Source: Druceiella hillmani (Eukaryota > Arthropoda > Insecta > Lepidoptera > Hepialidae). Taken from it: DNA of 64,000 nt. Shown piece by piece: positions 25,456 through 36,319 of this stretch (its first letter is position 1; every line of letters begins with the position of its first letter). The notes below the pieces were generated by a model. That model saw nothing but the letters and a program-made list of their open reading frames with translations. It did no database searches and was not told the DNA's origin. Where the stretch lies: contig JAYKKI010000095.1 in the NCBI GenBank assembly GCA_039881145.1, forward strand, positions 558,001 through 622,000, written 5' to 3'. The position numbers and the translations under genes are program-made.

Positions 25456-25686
25456 TTAACTATCACGTGAGTTCGAAACTTTGACTGACAGGGAATCTTG
25501 CTTTAGCTCTCAGAGAATTTGGACGAGGAACGTTCCGAGTCAGGAAAGTAATGAAGAACGCGAACCGGTCTAATCGCGGATTGCGAATTTCATGCACTAT
25601 CGCGTGAGCTGGGACCTTCACTGATAGATAATCTCACCTGAACTCTTGAAGAGTTTAGACAACGCAGTATTGAGAGCTGGAAAGTA
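25456..25686. repeat. direct repeats in Helitron leader
   Basis: Two ~95-bp copies offset by 136 bp. Shared landmarks are ACTATCACGTGAGTTCGAAAC versus ACTATCGCGTGAGCTGGGACC (first 20 bases compared), CTGACAGGGAATCT versus CTGATAGATAATCT, and CGAGTCAGGAAAGTA versus GAGAGCTGGAAAGTA. They are subterminal repeats of the Helitron or an old tandem duplication. Confidence 0.7.
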
Positions 25687-25739
25687 GTTTATAAAGTGAA
25701 ATACGATTAACTGCTAATAATAAACGATATAATAATGAT

Positions 25740-28670
25740 AAAACACTCGAAAATGAAGAAGAATATTGGCAACAGATGTAAACAGCTAAAGAAAACTACG
25801 AGCGGATTCGTCAAAGTTAGGAAAATAATTTATTAGCTGAGAGAGAAAAAATAAGTGAAATACGGCATATTAAAACTGCAGACCAATGTCAGTCACAGTT
25901 AGATGCTGATCGACTTCGACGTAATCTGAATAGACTGTCTTTTAATTGGTCAGAAGCCTCTGCGGGGAGGAAATTTACATTATTTCAGATGTCAATAAGG
26001 AGAAAACGGATTATTTATATTCACCTAGAATTAATTACGCTGAATTAGCGTAGGAGGTATGGTGGCATATTGCCATTTTTGTGATGCACTGAAATGGAAA
26101 ATAAACCCAAATGGTATCTGCTGTTCCGGCGGGAAAAGGCTAATTGAAATTTCCAAGAGCCCCCAGATTTTATGAAAGTACTGCTAAAACGTGAGCATCC
26201 ACAGGCGAAACTTTTCTTAACCAATGTCCGTTTGTACAACAGTACATTCCAAATTGTATATTTGGAGCAAAACAAATTACAGATGCCAAATTTCTAGGTG
26301 CAAGGCCAAGTTTATCCTTATCTTATTGGATTTTTAATTCCCCAAAAATACCCAACATTTCTTTATATTTATTTGATAGGTCAATATGCGGCATTAAAAC
26401 TTTCCACAACTGAACATCAACCACATATCTCAACTTCAAAATATTTTGCATAATGTAAATCCGTATGTAAGAAGCTTCAAATCCGGGTTAGACTCCATAC
26501 CACAGGATCAAAACAATGATTGCAAAATTGTGATTAGGGCAGACAGATGTCCTGCTGGAGAACATCTTGGAAGGTGAAATGCCCCGGTTGAACTTGCAGT
26601 AATTTTAATTGATCTGAAATGAGACGGACATGATATTGTATTACACACTAGCGACTATCATCTGCAACGTATTTCCGAAACACACCGACCATATGATGCC
26701 CTGCAATGTCTTCTGTTTTATTGTCACGATGAAGCCGGAAACAATTTTGAACTCTATCAAGTTGATCCAACTACTTGGATGATAGATTTTTACAAAAAAA
26801 AAAAACAGATAAAAAATACAGTTTTATTAATACCAAATGTAAATAAGCTAAAATAATTTTATTTATTTGCATCAATTTTGAGAAATATTTAGCTAATTTA
26901 TCGTGGACATGCATGCAAAAGACAAAACAAGAAGTTAGTTTACATATGCACTGCACCAGGTACGTTTCCGTGCACTTACAAGACGCAATACATCAAGATA
27001 ATAACATGCAGAACATGGAACAATTAGTTATTTTACCGTCAAGTTTACCGGAAATCCACGTTACATGCATGAACGTACACAATATGCTTTCTATTATGTT
27101 CGAAAGTATAGTGGACCTGACCTTTTATAATATTTACAACTAACACAAAGTGGATTTAAATTAACCAGCACTTCTTTCCGCCGAGACACCTTATGATAAG
27201 CACGATTGAAAAGGATGATTTTTTCACCTTAAACTAAAGATTATGATCGATATCGACAAAATAATAAGGGCTGTGTTTCCTAATCAGAACGAAGATCCCG
27301 CGTTACATGCAATCTTAACGACTCGTATGGTTTACGGATCATGCGGCGCTCTGAACAAAAATTCATCATGTAGGCAAGAAAGTAGTTGCTTTAAAAAAAT
27401 GTTGCTCTTTCAGCAAACGATTTCAGGGGGGAAATGGGTATCCGCTCTACCGTTGAAAATCACCTCAAAATGGCGGCTTTATGGCTGAAATTAGGTTACA
27501 TGGCAAGAAATCGTTTTGGATAATAGATGGGTTGTTTTCTATTTACCCGCATTATCCAAAACATTTCAAATTTTTATCAACGTTGAAATATGCAATAACG
27601 TCGAATCTCTAAAATACACAAGGTAAATATGTTAACAATGAAAGTGATCAAGCCACGGTTGGGTTTACAAATAATAAAGATAAAGTTGAGAGGTTTCAAT
27701 CTGGCCAATATATTAGCTCTTCTAAGTTCAATTGGTGCCACCCACCACAAAAGACATCCACCTGTAATTTATCTGGATGTACATCTTGAAGGTGAGCAAA
27801 GGGTATGCTTCAACCCTGATAATGTGACGGAGCGTTTGGAAAACCCAAGACGAACCACTCTGCTCGTATTCTTTCAACTTTGTGAAACAGATGCATTTGC
27901 TATAACATATAATAATATATAATAAATAACAAGGTATTTTTAATCGCAGAAGACATGGAACAGCTGTGAATGGTGAATACGTTATTGAAAGAGTTTACAC
28001 CGTACATCCAAACTACTCTGAATGCTTTTACTTGCGCCTACTTTTGCACACTGTTCGAGGAGCTATTTCTTTTGCTGAGCTGCGAAGGTTTAATGATATT
28101 GTGTATTCTACTTACCAAGATGCTTGCCAGGCCAGTCACTGACTAGAAGGTGATCAACATTGGGATGACGCTTTGTTCGAAGCATATATAAGTAAAAGTC
28201 CACATCGAATGCACCATTTGTGTGCGGTTATGCTGAAGTTTTATGCACTTTCAGATTCTGCACAGTTGTGGCATAAATACCAAGGCAAATCATCTGAAGA
28301 CTTTTTGAGGCATGCACACGTAATTAATGACAACGTAATTACTGTAAAATTGCATGAAAGTCATTTGAATCGTTGTTTGCTGGCTATTCAAAATATAGTT
28401 ACGTCTATTGAAAGTAACTCTATTTGTCAATATGGTACTCCAGAACCATCATTTGCAAGTGAATGCATTAACAGAGGTTACACGATGGAAACAAATTATG
28501 ATCTAGTAGAATTTGCCGAACCTTTACAAACTAGTGTTTCGAGACAAACTAAAGAACGGCATTTAATATTCGATCGTGTTTGTGGCAGCGTTGATAATAC
28601 TTTAAGATAAACGCTGTTTATAAATACACCCGGGGCAACGGGCAAGACTTTTCTTTCCAAAGTAATTTTG
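25740..28670 (+). pseudogene. Helitron Rep/helicase pseudogene
   Basis: Family blocks appear in order over several frames. An Arg/Glu-rich N-terminus (25740-25960) comes first, then a CHFCDALKWK...CC cysteine region (about 26070-26130), then GHDIVLHTSDYHLQRISETH with RPYDALQ (26620-26705). Next are RYVSVHLQDAIHQDN with VILPSSLPEI (26960-27060), DIDKIIRAVFPNQNEDPALH (27249-27308), and HPPVIYLDVHLEGEQRVCFN with NVTERLENPRRTTLLVFFQL (27750-27885). YTVHPNYSECFYLRLLLH and RGAISFAELR (27990-28090) lead to the helicase start, ending in the P-loop PGATGKTFLSKVIL. The Rep HUH motif expected between about 27150 and 27245 is missing, apparently by deletion, and there are many stops and frameshifts. It encodes no active protein. 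In intact Helitrons this protein nicks and unwinds DNA for rolling-circle transposition. Confidence 0.88.
28658..28670 (+). repeat. PLE target-site duplication, left
   Basis: CAAAGTAATTTTG lies immediately left of the PLE and is repeated exactly at its right end (31326-31338). On both sides it reads KVIL in the Helitron frame, showing that it is duplicated host sequence. Confidence 0.9.
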
Positions 28671-28935
28671 ACAATTAAATGAAACTACGTGATGTAGTAT
28701 TATTTCTACTTTCTTTAAGTTCTTTATCACGACCTAGGTTTCGTTGTATTACATCATCTTCAGGTGGGCTATTAGCAAAGATTAACTATTACAACCATCC
28801 AACAGCATTCATATGTTTCAGAAACAATGACGGAAGCCGGGTTTGTGTGGGTTTTCGCACTACTTATGTTAACGAGTTTAGTGTAGGGGAGCGGTGTAGG
28901 TTTTATTATATATACGAGAGTTATTCAGTCAGTCA
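28671..28935 (+). repeat. PLE terminal repeat, left
   Basis: It starts ACAATTAAATGAAACTACGT and runs through CACGACCTAGGTTTCGTTGT, CTTCAGGTGGG and GGGGAGCGGTGTAGGTTTTA. The reverse complement is at the right end of the element. The 100-codon frame at 28679-28981 lies wholly in this repeat and is not a gene. Confidence 0.9.
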
Positions 28936-29074
28936 TTCAGTAACCAGGACGCCCTTACTAAACACAAAGCTGCTGATATAATATGTAAAGGATACTCTAA
29001 AGCTAAAACACACATTAATGACGAAATTTTGACACAACGTAAATTACAATTTAAAATTATTAAAGATAAACTCA

Positions 29075-30780
29075 TCTAAAGCAGATAAAGGCAACACTAT
29101 AGTCATTCTAGACCAAAGTGAATATAAAAATAAAGTGTACGATTTCCTTAAACCAGAAGACTACATAAATCTACAAAGAGACCCCAACATGACATTTGCA
29201 GATAACGTAAAAAAATAATTAAAACCAGTAATATCATATTTCCTGACGAATTCGCTATACGTAAACTTACAGAAGTGAAGCCTAGACACCCAATACTCTG
29301 TGAACAACCTAAAATTTATAAACCACATATACCCATACGACCTGTAATCTCATACATGAAGGGATCCTAAAAAAAATTAGCTTTTCACCTTAGTAAGATC
29401 TTTCGAAATAAAACCGGATTTGCGCCTCAATATACCATTAAAAACTTCCTTGATCTCTGTAATAAAATTCAAAATATACGCCTAATACCCAATTGTAAAT
29501 TTGTATCACTCGACATAGTAAACTTATTTTCTAATATACCACCAAAATATTGCCTAAATATTATTTCACATATCTTAGAAAAGAAACGGTTAAATCCCAT
29601 TGAAGCATCGGAAATTATAGACCTGTTTAAATTATGCATGGACCAAAATGATTACTTATTCGATAAAAAAATTGTTCAACAAGTCAATGGCCTTGCAATA
29701 GGCTTTCCCCTCAGTTTCCTTTTAGCTGAATAATTTATGAACAATCTAGAAATCAGCCTCTTAAGCAATAAATTGGCGACCAATATAGTATACTATTATA
29801 GATACGTTGACGACATCCTCATCTGTTGGAAAGGTACACAGGGACATTTAGACCAATTTGTTAACTTTGCCAACTTCCTACATAACAATATCAAATTCAC
29901 TTTAGAAGTAGAATCCAATAATAAATAACACTATTTAGACATCACAATAGAACGCAAAAATAATAAACATAAATTTAGTATATTAAAAAAGACACATTCA
30001 CAGACTCCATAATGAATGGTAATTCACAACACCCTTGGTCCCCTAAGTTAGCAGCCTTCGGTTTGATGATTCACAGAGCGTTAACCATCCCTCTAGAAAA
30101 ATCTAATTTACATAAAGAAATATAAACTATAAAACAAATCACAGTAAATAATAATTATAACCCATCAATTGTCACAAAACTGTATGAAAATTCCTAATAA
30201 TTAAAATATCTAATACAAGAAATATACCCGGTCGTACCAAATAATAATAAAATTGACTATAAATCTATCCCATATATAGGTAAGGTATCACTCAAATTAG
30301 GAAACCTCTTGACTAATAATAAAAATGTAAATAATACAGTATGTTCTAATAGTACTTTAAATAACTTGGGTAAAATCCTTATTAATAATAAAGAAAAAAT
30401 AGATAAACATAAAAAGAGTGGTATCTATAAACTTAAATGAAACTACTGTAATAGTGCAAACATAGATCAAACAGGAAGAGATTTTACCACAAGATATAAA
30501 GAACACATTGCTAGCTGGCGAAATAACAAACCAGACACATCTCACTTTCTAAACACCTCGTTGAAAATAACCATCATCCTCATACTGATATATTACAAAT
30601 AAATACAAAAGGCAATAAACTTAATATCCTAGTAACATTAGAAATAAACAGACATTAAAAGACACCAAGATTAATATACTAAATAAAGAACTAAATATAA
30701 TATCATCACCCATACATGAAGTATCTTCTAGACAAAATATAGTTAGACAACATTCGTTCTTCAGTACTCTTCAAATTGTT
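29075..30780 (+). pseudogene. PLE reverse transcriptase / GIY-YIG pseudogene
   Basis: The N-terminal linker reads ADKGNTIVILDQSEYKNKVY. After a frameshift the reverse-transcriptase blocks follow: ILCEQPKIYKPHIPIRPVIS, CKFVSLDIVNLFSNIPPKY (first catalytic Asp), QQVNGLAIGFPLSFLLAE, and YYYRYVDDILICWKG with the YVDD catalytic motif at 29803-29814. NIKFTLEVES and HYLDITIERK close the domain. The GIY-YIG part is SGIYKL (30417) with NIDQTGRDFTTRYKEHIASW downstream. At least eight in-frame stops and several frameshifts interrupt it (for example a stop after FLLAE), so it is inactive. Family function: reverse transcription primed at a nicked target. The 29737-29928 frame is part of this gene; the 30357-31108 minus frames are shadows. 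Confidence 0.9.
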
Positions 30781-31029
30781 CCAGCCCAACGACACATCTA
30801 AATATAAATATATATAAAAAATAAATAAATGAATAAAGAAAACGGGAGATATGTACAATTAGTTGTATAACCTTTTTCTAACTTCAAGATACTCTTGCTA
30901 TTGCATAAATATATTACTGTGAATAACTTCCGTTTAATTTTATTACATACTCCGGAATATTTACATTGTATAACTTCATAGAATAAAACCAATTTAATTT
31001 ATTACCCTCACTAAAATACTTGTATATCG

Positions 31030-31325
31030 TATAACTCTCGGAAATGTAATAAAATCTACACCGCTCCCCTACAATAAACACACTAACATAAGTAGTGGGA
31101 AAACCCACACAAACCCGGCTTCCGCCATTGTTTTTGGAACATATAAATGCTGTTTAATGTTTGTAAGAGTTAATCTTTGCCAATAGCCTACCTGAAGATG
31201 TTGTAATACAACGAAACCTAGGTCATGGTAAAGAACTCAAAGAAAGTAGAAATAATACTACATCAGGTAGTTTCATTTAATTGTCAATAATGAATTTCTA
31301 CAAAATTAACGCCAAATATATTCAA
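31030..31325 (-). repeat. PLE terminal repeat, right (inverted)
   Basis: Reverse complement of the left repeat: TCCCCTACAATAAACACACT, CTACCTGAAGATGTTGTAAT and CTACATCAGGTAGTTTCATT. It extends ~45 bp further out to GCCAAATATATTCAA, which is the true outer end as judged from copies A, C and D. Confidence 0.9.
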
Positions 31326-31380
31326 CAAAGTAATTTTGTCAAGGGTTCGAAGTCAAAATAAAATAGATCAGATCTTATGG
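31326..31380 (+). mobile_element. Helitron resumption and PLE target duplication, right
   Basis: The duplicated CAAAGTAATTTTG (31326-31338) is followed by coding that continues the Helitron helicase after its P-loop: KVIL then SRVRSQNKI, which fits the usual residues there. Further right the similarity fades, and I cannot follow the Helitron beyond about 31380. Confidence 0.75.
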
Positions 31381-32500
31381 GATAGTCACAAAGATTCCGA
31401 AATAAATATTTAAGGTAATTTTAAAGATATACTGTTCCGGACTAAAAAGGGGCAACTCAAATTTGCTTTCGGCAGAATTGATTATATTTGCAGTGATTTC
31501 TGATTAGAGGTAAGACTTTGTAACTAAAACAAAATACCTGACGCCGTATATATCTTTTTTTGAAAGGACCTACAAAACCTTTCGAGATATTTCGAAACGG
31601 GATACCTCAATAATAATACAATTTTATGTCATATGTAATATAAATTATTTCAAAATTATCAACAGTAGAAGTCCATATACATGAAATAGATATAGATCTC
31701 TCTTAATGCTGGCCATTGAACCCGATTTTCGGTTTTTTCATGTAATTGCTGCCAGTTATCACCGCTTTGATTGTCATTTCATCTATCCAGGGAACGTCAT
31801 ACACCATATTTGCCTGAAACTGGTCTTCAGTCTAAAAGTCGTTTACCCGATCTGGTATCGGTTATACGACAAATTTTATTTGTCCATTGCCACTTCATCG
31901 TGCTTAATATTTTAGCTATGTCGGGACTTTCGTTCTCTGTCGGACTAAGTCATTTTTAATGCAGCCCTTCAGAGAAATCCCGAAAATACCTCGTACTATA
32001 ATTTGCTGAGCTAGTTTGACTCTTCATTAATTTTATTGTTATTGTCCATCCCGGGTAGGGTACTTTTAAAAAGGGGTAACCCGGAAGAGTAGGGTACTTT
32101 TAAAAATGTTTCTTTTCGAGCATTGCAGGACGTGCGGCTATAATATTTGACGCAGTTTTTTAAATTAAAATAGTTTATGTATGAAACGAACTAAATATAC
32201 TTCTTTAGACTTATGACCGACATTTTTAATTGTTTAAAATACTCTTACATTTTCTTTGTGAGTGAATTTAAAATAACATTATTCGTAATGTTTTTAATAT
32301 TGGAATGAACCGAACAGAACACCATTTATTTAATATGTACTGAAATAACTTTAAACCTAATAATGTTTTCTGCACGGGCTCCATACACCATAAAAAAACA
32401 ATGTTAAAGAAAATTAGGAAAAATTTTAACACGAAAGGGATCACAAGTCATATCAATGTTGCACAATACGTGAACAAATTATTTATCTTAAAGAAAACCG
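31381..32500. other. unassigned DNA right of the Helitron
   Basis: Overlapping 62-69-codon frames at 31706-31959 carry no motif I can name and could be Helitron debris. GTAGGGTACTTTTAAAAA occurs twice about 43 bp apart (near 32056 and 32093), around a GGGTAACCCGG core. Confidence 0.4.
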
Positions 32501-32504
32501 CGTG

Positions 32505-33060
32505 AGTCTCGCTTCGCTCATCCAAAGGTAATCAAAATAATTTAGCCTAAAACCCGGCCTGACCTTTCCATTCTTCACGTGCTATACACTTAAGAGACTT
32601 GGCTCCTTAACCAACAACATCTAAGCACGTAATTACCTCTCACAGTATAAAAAAGAAAAAATCTTAACATCCTTTTATTACGTACTTTATTTTCTCCCTT
32701 TACAAATATTTCAAAGCGAAGCATGTATAAATCTTAAAATGTTAACTAAGTATAAAATACAATCACAAAACTGTATTGCCAAATCTCCAGTACTAGATTT
32801 TCCTTTATTTTTGCTGAATTAAAGATAATATATTAGGTTGAATATTTCAAGTAAAGCCTTAAGGATTTTGGATCGGTAAGGTTCAGTAGATACACGTGAT
32901 TATAATACGGTAACAAAGCTTAATGGAAGTGGAAACTTTGTGGTTTGTGTTTAATTTATCTTCCGCTTCGCAAAAACATTGTCTAAATTATTTGATTCCA
33001 CAACAACCCTAAAAGTTGTTACAAACTTAAATAACTTATTTTCAAAATATATCTAACAAC
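32505..33060 (+). repeat. degenerate copy of the 52.0-kb terminal-exon segment
   Basis: Aligns along its length with 52010-52520. Shared blocks include AAGGTAATCAAAATAATTTA versus AAAGTAATTCTAAATAATTTA (first 20 compared), CACAAAACTGTATTGCCAAA versus CACAATACTGTATTTCCAAA, and TACTAGATTTTCCTTTATT versus CACTAGATTTTCCTTTATT. In this copy the coding frame open at 52 kb is broken, leaving traces such as HPKVIK and HLRDLAP. It is the pseudogenised partner of a duplication 19.5 kb apart. Confidence 0.65.
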
Positions 33061-33167
33061 AAAACATACATTGAAAAGCGATGTTTCTTACCTTAGATGA
33101 TAATCACTTGGTGATTTCGTTAGTTTTTGACAGTCAAGAAGTTCTTTCAAGCCACAGAGAACAGCTG

Positions 33168-33169
<2 letters not shown>

Positions 33170-33230
<61 letters not shown>

Positions 33231-33245
33231 GTATGTATATATATT
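33170..33245. repeat. TA microsatellite
   Basis: (TA)n of about 75 bp with short ACATATA and GTATGTA interruptions. The tyrosine/isoleucine-rich frames on both strands are artefacts. Confidence 0.95.
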
Positions 33246-33249
33246 CTTT

Positions 33250-35240
33250 CCTTTTCCTTTTTTTTAACATGGATGAAGAGAAATTTATGTATAAATTTTA
33301 TTGATGATAACAAAAATACAAAATTAGTTATGACTGCTTATTTTGTGTAATGAGTTTAAGTATACACATAGTAGGAATACAATTTAATTGCTTGTATTTT
33401 TCATTTATTTTCTTAATATCTTAAAGTATAATTCAAATCTAGGAGGGTATCAATAAAAATAATATAAGACTGTTTTTAGAGGAAATGTCAGTGGGTAAAT
33501 AAGAATCACATAGCAGTATTTGAATTAATATGAATGTATAAAGGTATGCACGTATGTATGTTCGGTTTCAAAGATTTCTAATATCTAAAGAAAGCATCTA
33601 ATTGACTACCCTTAAGTTACGTCACCTAAAAAATTAAATATGTATCCTACAAAAAGAAAAAAAGGAAATTTATTAAAAACGGACAAATTTAAAACTATTG
33701 GTATTAGTCAATAAAAAGTAATTATTATTTCAATTAAAAAAGTATCCCCCAAATGCAAAAATAGTAATTTTTTTTAGTTATGATTGATTTTTTATGATTT
33801 TAAATAGTCACTAGGAGTTTGAATCATTTTTTGTAAAAAAAAAATTGGTTCGCAAAATTCTTTTTCTTTAAAAAATACAGAATTTACTTACTCAGATTTA
33901 AATCTTTTCTGTATATTAAAGTGCTGCTTGGCTGAGATTTCTCGTTCATAATTATTTTCAAATTCATCAATTCAAAATCAGTGGCTGACAGAAAAGTTTT
34001 GTTAACTCTAGCAATTACGGGTAGATACAAGGAAATATGTATATACCAGCCGAAAAATATAACAATTTTTTAAGAACTAGTATAATTTCTAGTTTTTCCG
34101 TAAATTATATTATCTCTAATTATATTTAGTTGAATTTTAGCAGTTTCGGAGACTTATTACTCTTTTCTCAATCACTAATCAATTTTCTAAAACTATCTAA
34201 CTTAAGTTCTGAAAAACATTTTTAACTACTAATTTTAAATTGTGCGTTTATCTTGAGATCTTTATTAAATGTCTCGTTATTTCCATATTAAATTTGAAAC
34301 TTCAAAAGAAATCATAACAAACCTTACATTGTATATCAGGCAATATAATTTCACTTTCTAATTTGCATATACAAGTAAATACGTAAAAAATATCTAATGA
34401 TTCAATTAAATGTTGATTCCGGGAACTAAATACGTTAAATAAAAAAATGTTCTAAGCAATATTATTGAAAATATTCTCATGATGTGTCAAGATGTTTAAG
34501 TTTTTTTTCTGTTCTAAGTTACATTTCAGGCATAACTAAATCAAAGAAAATGTTTGCAATATTTTTATTGATGCGATAACGAATGAAGCAATTAATTTGT
34601 GTAATCTAGCCAATTAATTTAAAATAATTATGACAATAAATACAATATTATTCACATATCATAGATTTTCAATAAGATTAATGTAAACATTTTCTTTGCA
34701 TTAGTTATGCCTGAAATTCAACTTAGAACAAAAAAAAACTTAAAGTAAAGTTATACATTTATTATTGCCAATGAACAAATCAGTTTAGCCTAATATGTAA
34801 GTTCATGTCAAAATTTTATAATAATTATTAAAGTTATTTTTACCACTGACATAAATAAAAACTTATTTCTATTGTCAAACCAACGGTAAGGAATACTTAT
34901 ATATTTATAGATCTCAATTGTACAGGTTTTACTCGCACTGACTCGCTATAAAAAAACTCTACTGATAAGGAAGCGGCAATTTTATCCGCCGCATTTGCCA
35001 ATTCGAAATTACGCTACAATTTCCTAAGCGAGAGAAGATAACTAACGTATTCATGTAATAACAGATGATATCCGGCTTCCCGCCATAAAACATCCTCTAT
35101 TTTTTTGTTGAGTTTTGCTCAAAAACTGCCCTCTATTTTATAACAAACAGGTATTTGTTTTGCACAATAGTTTGCGCGGTATATACTTTACAAGCAACTA
35201 CATTGTTAGACAAAGATTTCTTTCTTCTTTATAAATCATA
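33250..35240. other. AT-rich spacer
   Basis: No coding frame of note and no repeat recognised. Confidence 0.5.
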
Positions 35241-35242
35241 CT

Positions 35243-36021
35243 AGCTGACCCGGCGAAATTTGTACCGTCTCAGAATCAATGAATGTTCTGTTAACTTATT
35301 AACTCAATTAAATTCAGTTTTTTTTCTAAGATAACTCAAAATGAATTAAGTTCAACAAATGTACAAAAATAAAAGTGCTTTAATTACATTGAAATAAATG
35401 TAATTCACGTAGCAGCAAGGCATTTCCTTTACTGAAGCGAATCGAAATGATTCGCGTGATATCGTTGCACTACAGAAAGCAGTGCAACAATACTAAACCA
35501 TTTTCTGGATGGGTTGCATTCGGGTTAATTCCCTCCACTGAAGCACCTTATGATATACGACATTTTTAGTTTTGTTGTTAGGTGCAAGAACAAATAAAGC
35601 GGATGGTTTGCCGAAGCGTGAACAACAACAATGACAACTATTTGAAACCACTTTCCGCTGATGAATTTCAGGAAAAATCGTTTGAAGAGAATTAATTTAA
35701 TCGAATTCAAATGCAATAACGGTTGAAAACTGAAAAAGAAATTGTCGAAAACTAATTATAATGTTTGTCCGTGTCTGTCATTTACGACATATTTTTTCTC
35801 TCATTTAGCACGTATTACGTTTAATACACATTTAAATTATTTGTAATTTTCTTACTTTTTCAATGCGTGAGGAAACATCTCGAAGCCGAGTATATTGCTA
35901 TTCGCTATTCGAGGTGGAGACAAATCCAATAAATCAAAGGTCATTAAAACCTGTGCAGCTGTTCTTGAGTTATAAATAGTGTAACTCTCCCGATTTTGTT
36001 TTATATATATATATATATAGA
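35243..36021 (+). mobile_element. non-autonomous retroposon-like element
   Basis: It begins with ACTAGCTGACCCGGCGAA, the start word of a widespread group of insect interspersed repeats. It ends with GTGCAGCTGTTCTTGAGTTA, a tail found near the 3' ends of insect non-LTR elements, followed by a short (TA)n tract at 36001-36020. The ~780-bp body has no sustained reading frame, and the minus frame at 35525-35716 has no motif. Family assignment is by motif resemblance only, and I could not define a target duplication. Confidence 0.5.
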
Positions 36022-36224
36022 TAAAATAAAAAAATATGACACTCTAACTTTGCATGGGTGTTGTTGGTGTTATCGTAATAGCAACGTCAAAACCTAAAAA
36101 TCCGGGTGTATAATTTTACTGACCAAACGACCACATTATTTCGTCAGAAAAATACAGTTTATAAATAAAATTTATGTATTTAAGTTGAGAAAGATTTATT
36201 TACTTTCTTACAGATTTTGATACA

Positions 36225-36315
36225 CGCAACTGATAGTTACGGTAGTTGGGAATCGAACCTGGGTCGATATTGGCGATGACGTTAAGGCTCAAACCAAAAC
36301 ACCACGGTGAAGACT
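36225..36315 (-). repeat. tRNA-derived SINE head
   Basis: On the minus strand TGGTTTGAGCCTTAACG resembles a pol III A box, and 25-30 bases later AGGTTCGATTCCCAAC is a good B box. The spacing fits a tRNA-derived promoter. No full cloverleaf with an acceptor stem can be drawn, so this is a SINE head rather than a tRNA gene. The body would run leftwards to about 36030. Confidence 0.5.
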
Positions 36316-36319
36316 TTAG

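Larger units (their letters stand above)
25205..28670 (+). mobile_element. decayed Helitron, left part
   Basis: A rolling-circle Helitron whose coding region is recognisable from about 25740. The left 500 bp is non-coding and includes two direct repeats (25456-25550 and 25592-25686), both containing an ACTATCNCGTGAGNT block and ending GGAAAGTA. The left terminus is only approximate; no clear TC end could be fixed. The element is broken at 28670 by a PLE and resumes at 31326. No 3' CTRR end with hairpin was found beyond that, so the Helitron is probably also truncated on the right. Confidence 0.8.
28671..31325 (+). mobile_element. Penelope-like element (full insertion)
   Basis: A 2655-bp retroelement flanked by a 13-bp target duplication. 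It carries a reverse transcriptase followed by a GIY-YIG endonuclease domain, the architecture of endonuclease-containing Penelope-like elements. Its ends are long inverted repeats (28671-28935 forward, about 31030-31325 reverse). The left repeat lacks the outer ~45 bp present on the right (TTTCTACAAAATTAACGCC...ATATTCAA), consistent with incomplete first-strand synthesis. At least four other terminal-repeat derivatives of the family lie in this window. Confidence 0.92.

Noticed and set aside
28679..28981. 100-codon plus frame
   Set aside because: Lies entirely in the PLE left terminal repeat; the matching repeat copies do not keep the frame.
36225..36315. tRNA gene
   Set aside because: Has A- and B-box-like words but no acceptor stem or clear anticodon arm; a SINE head is the better explanation.
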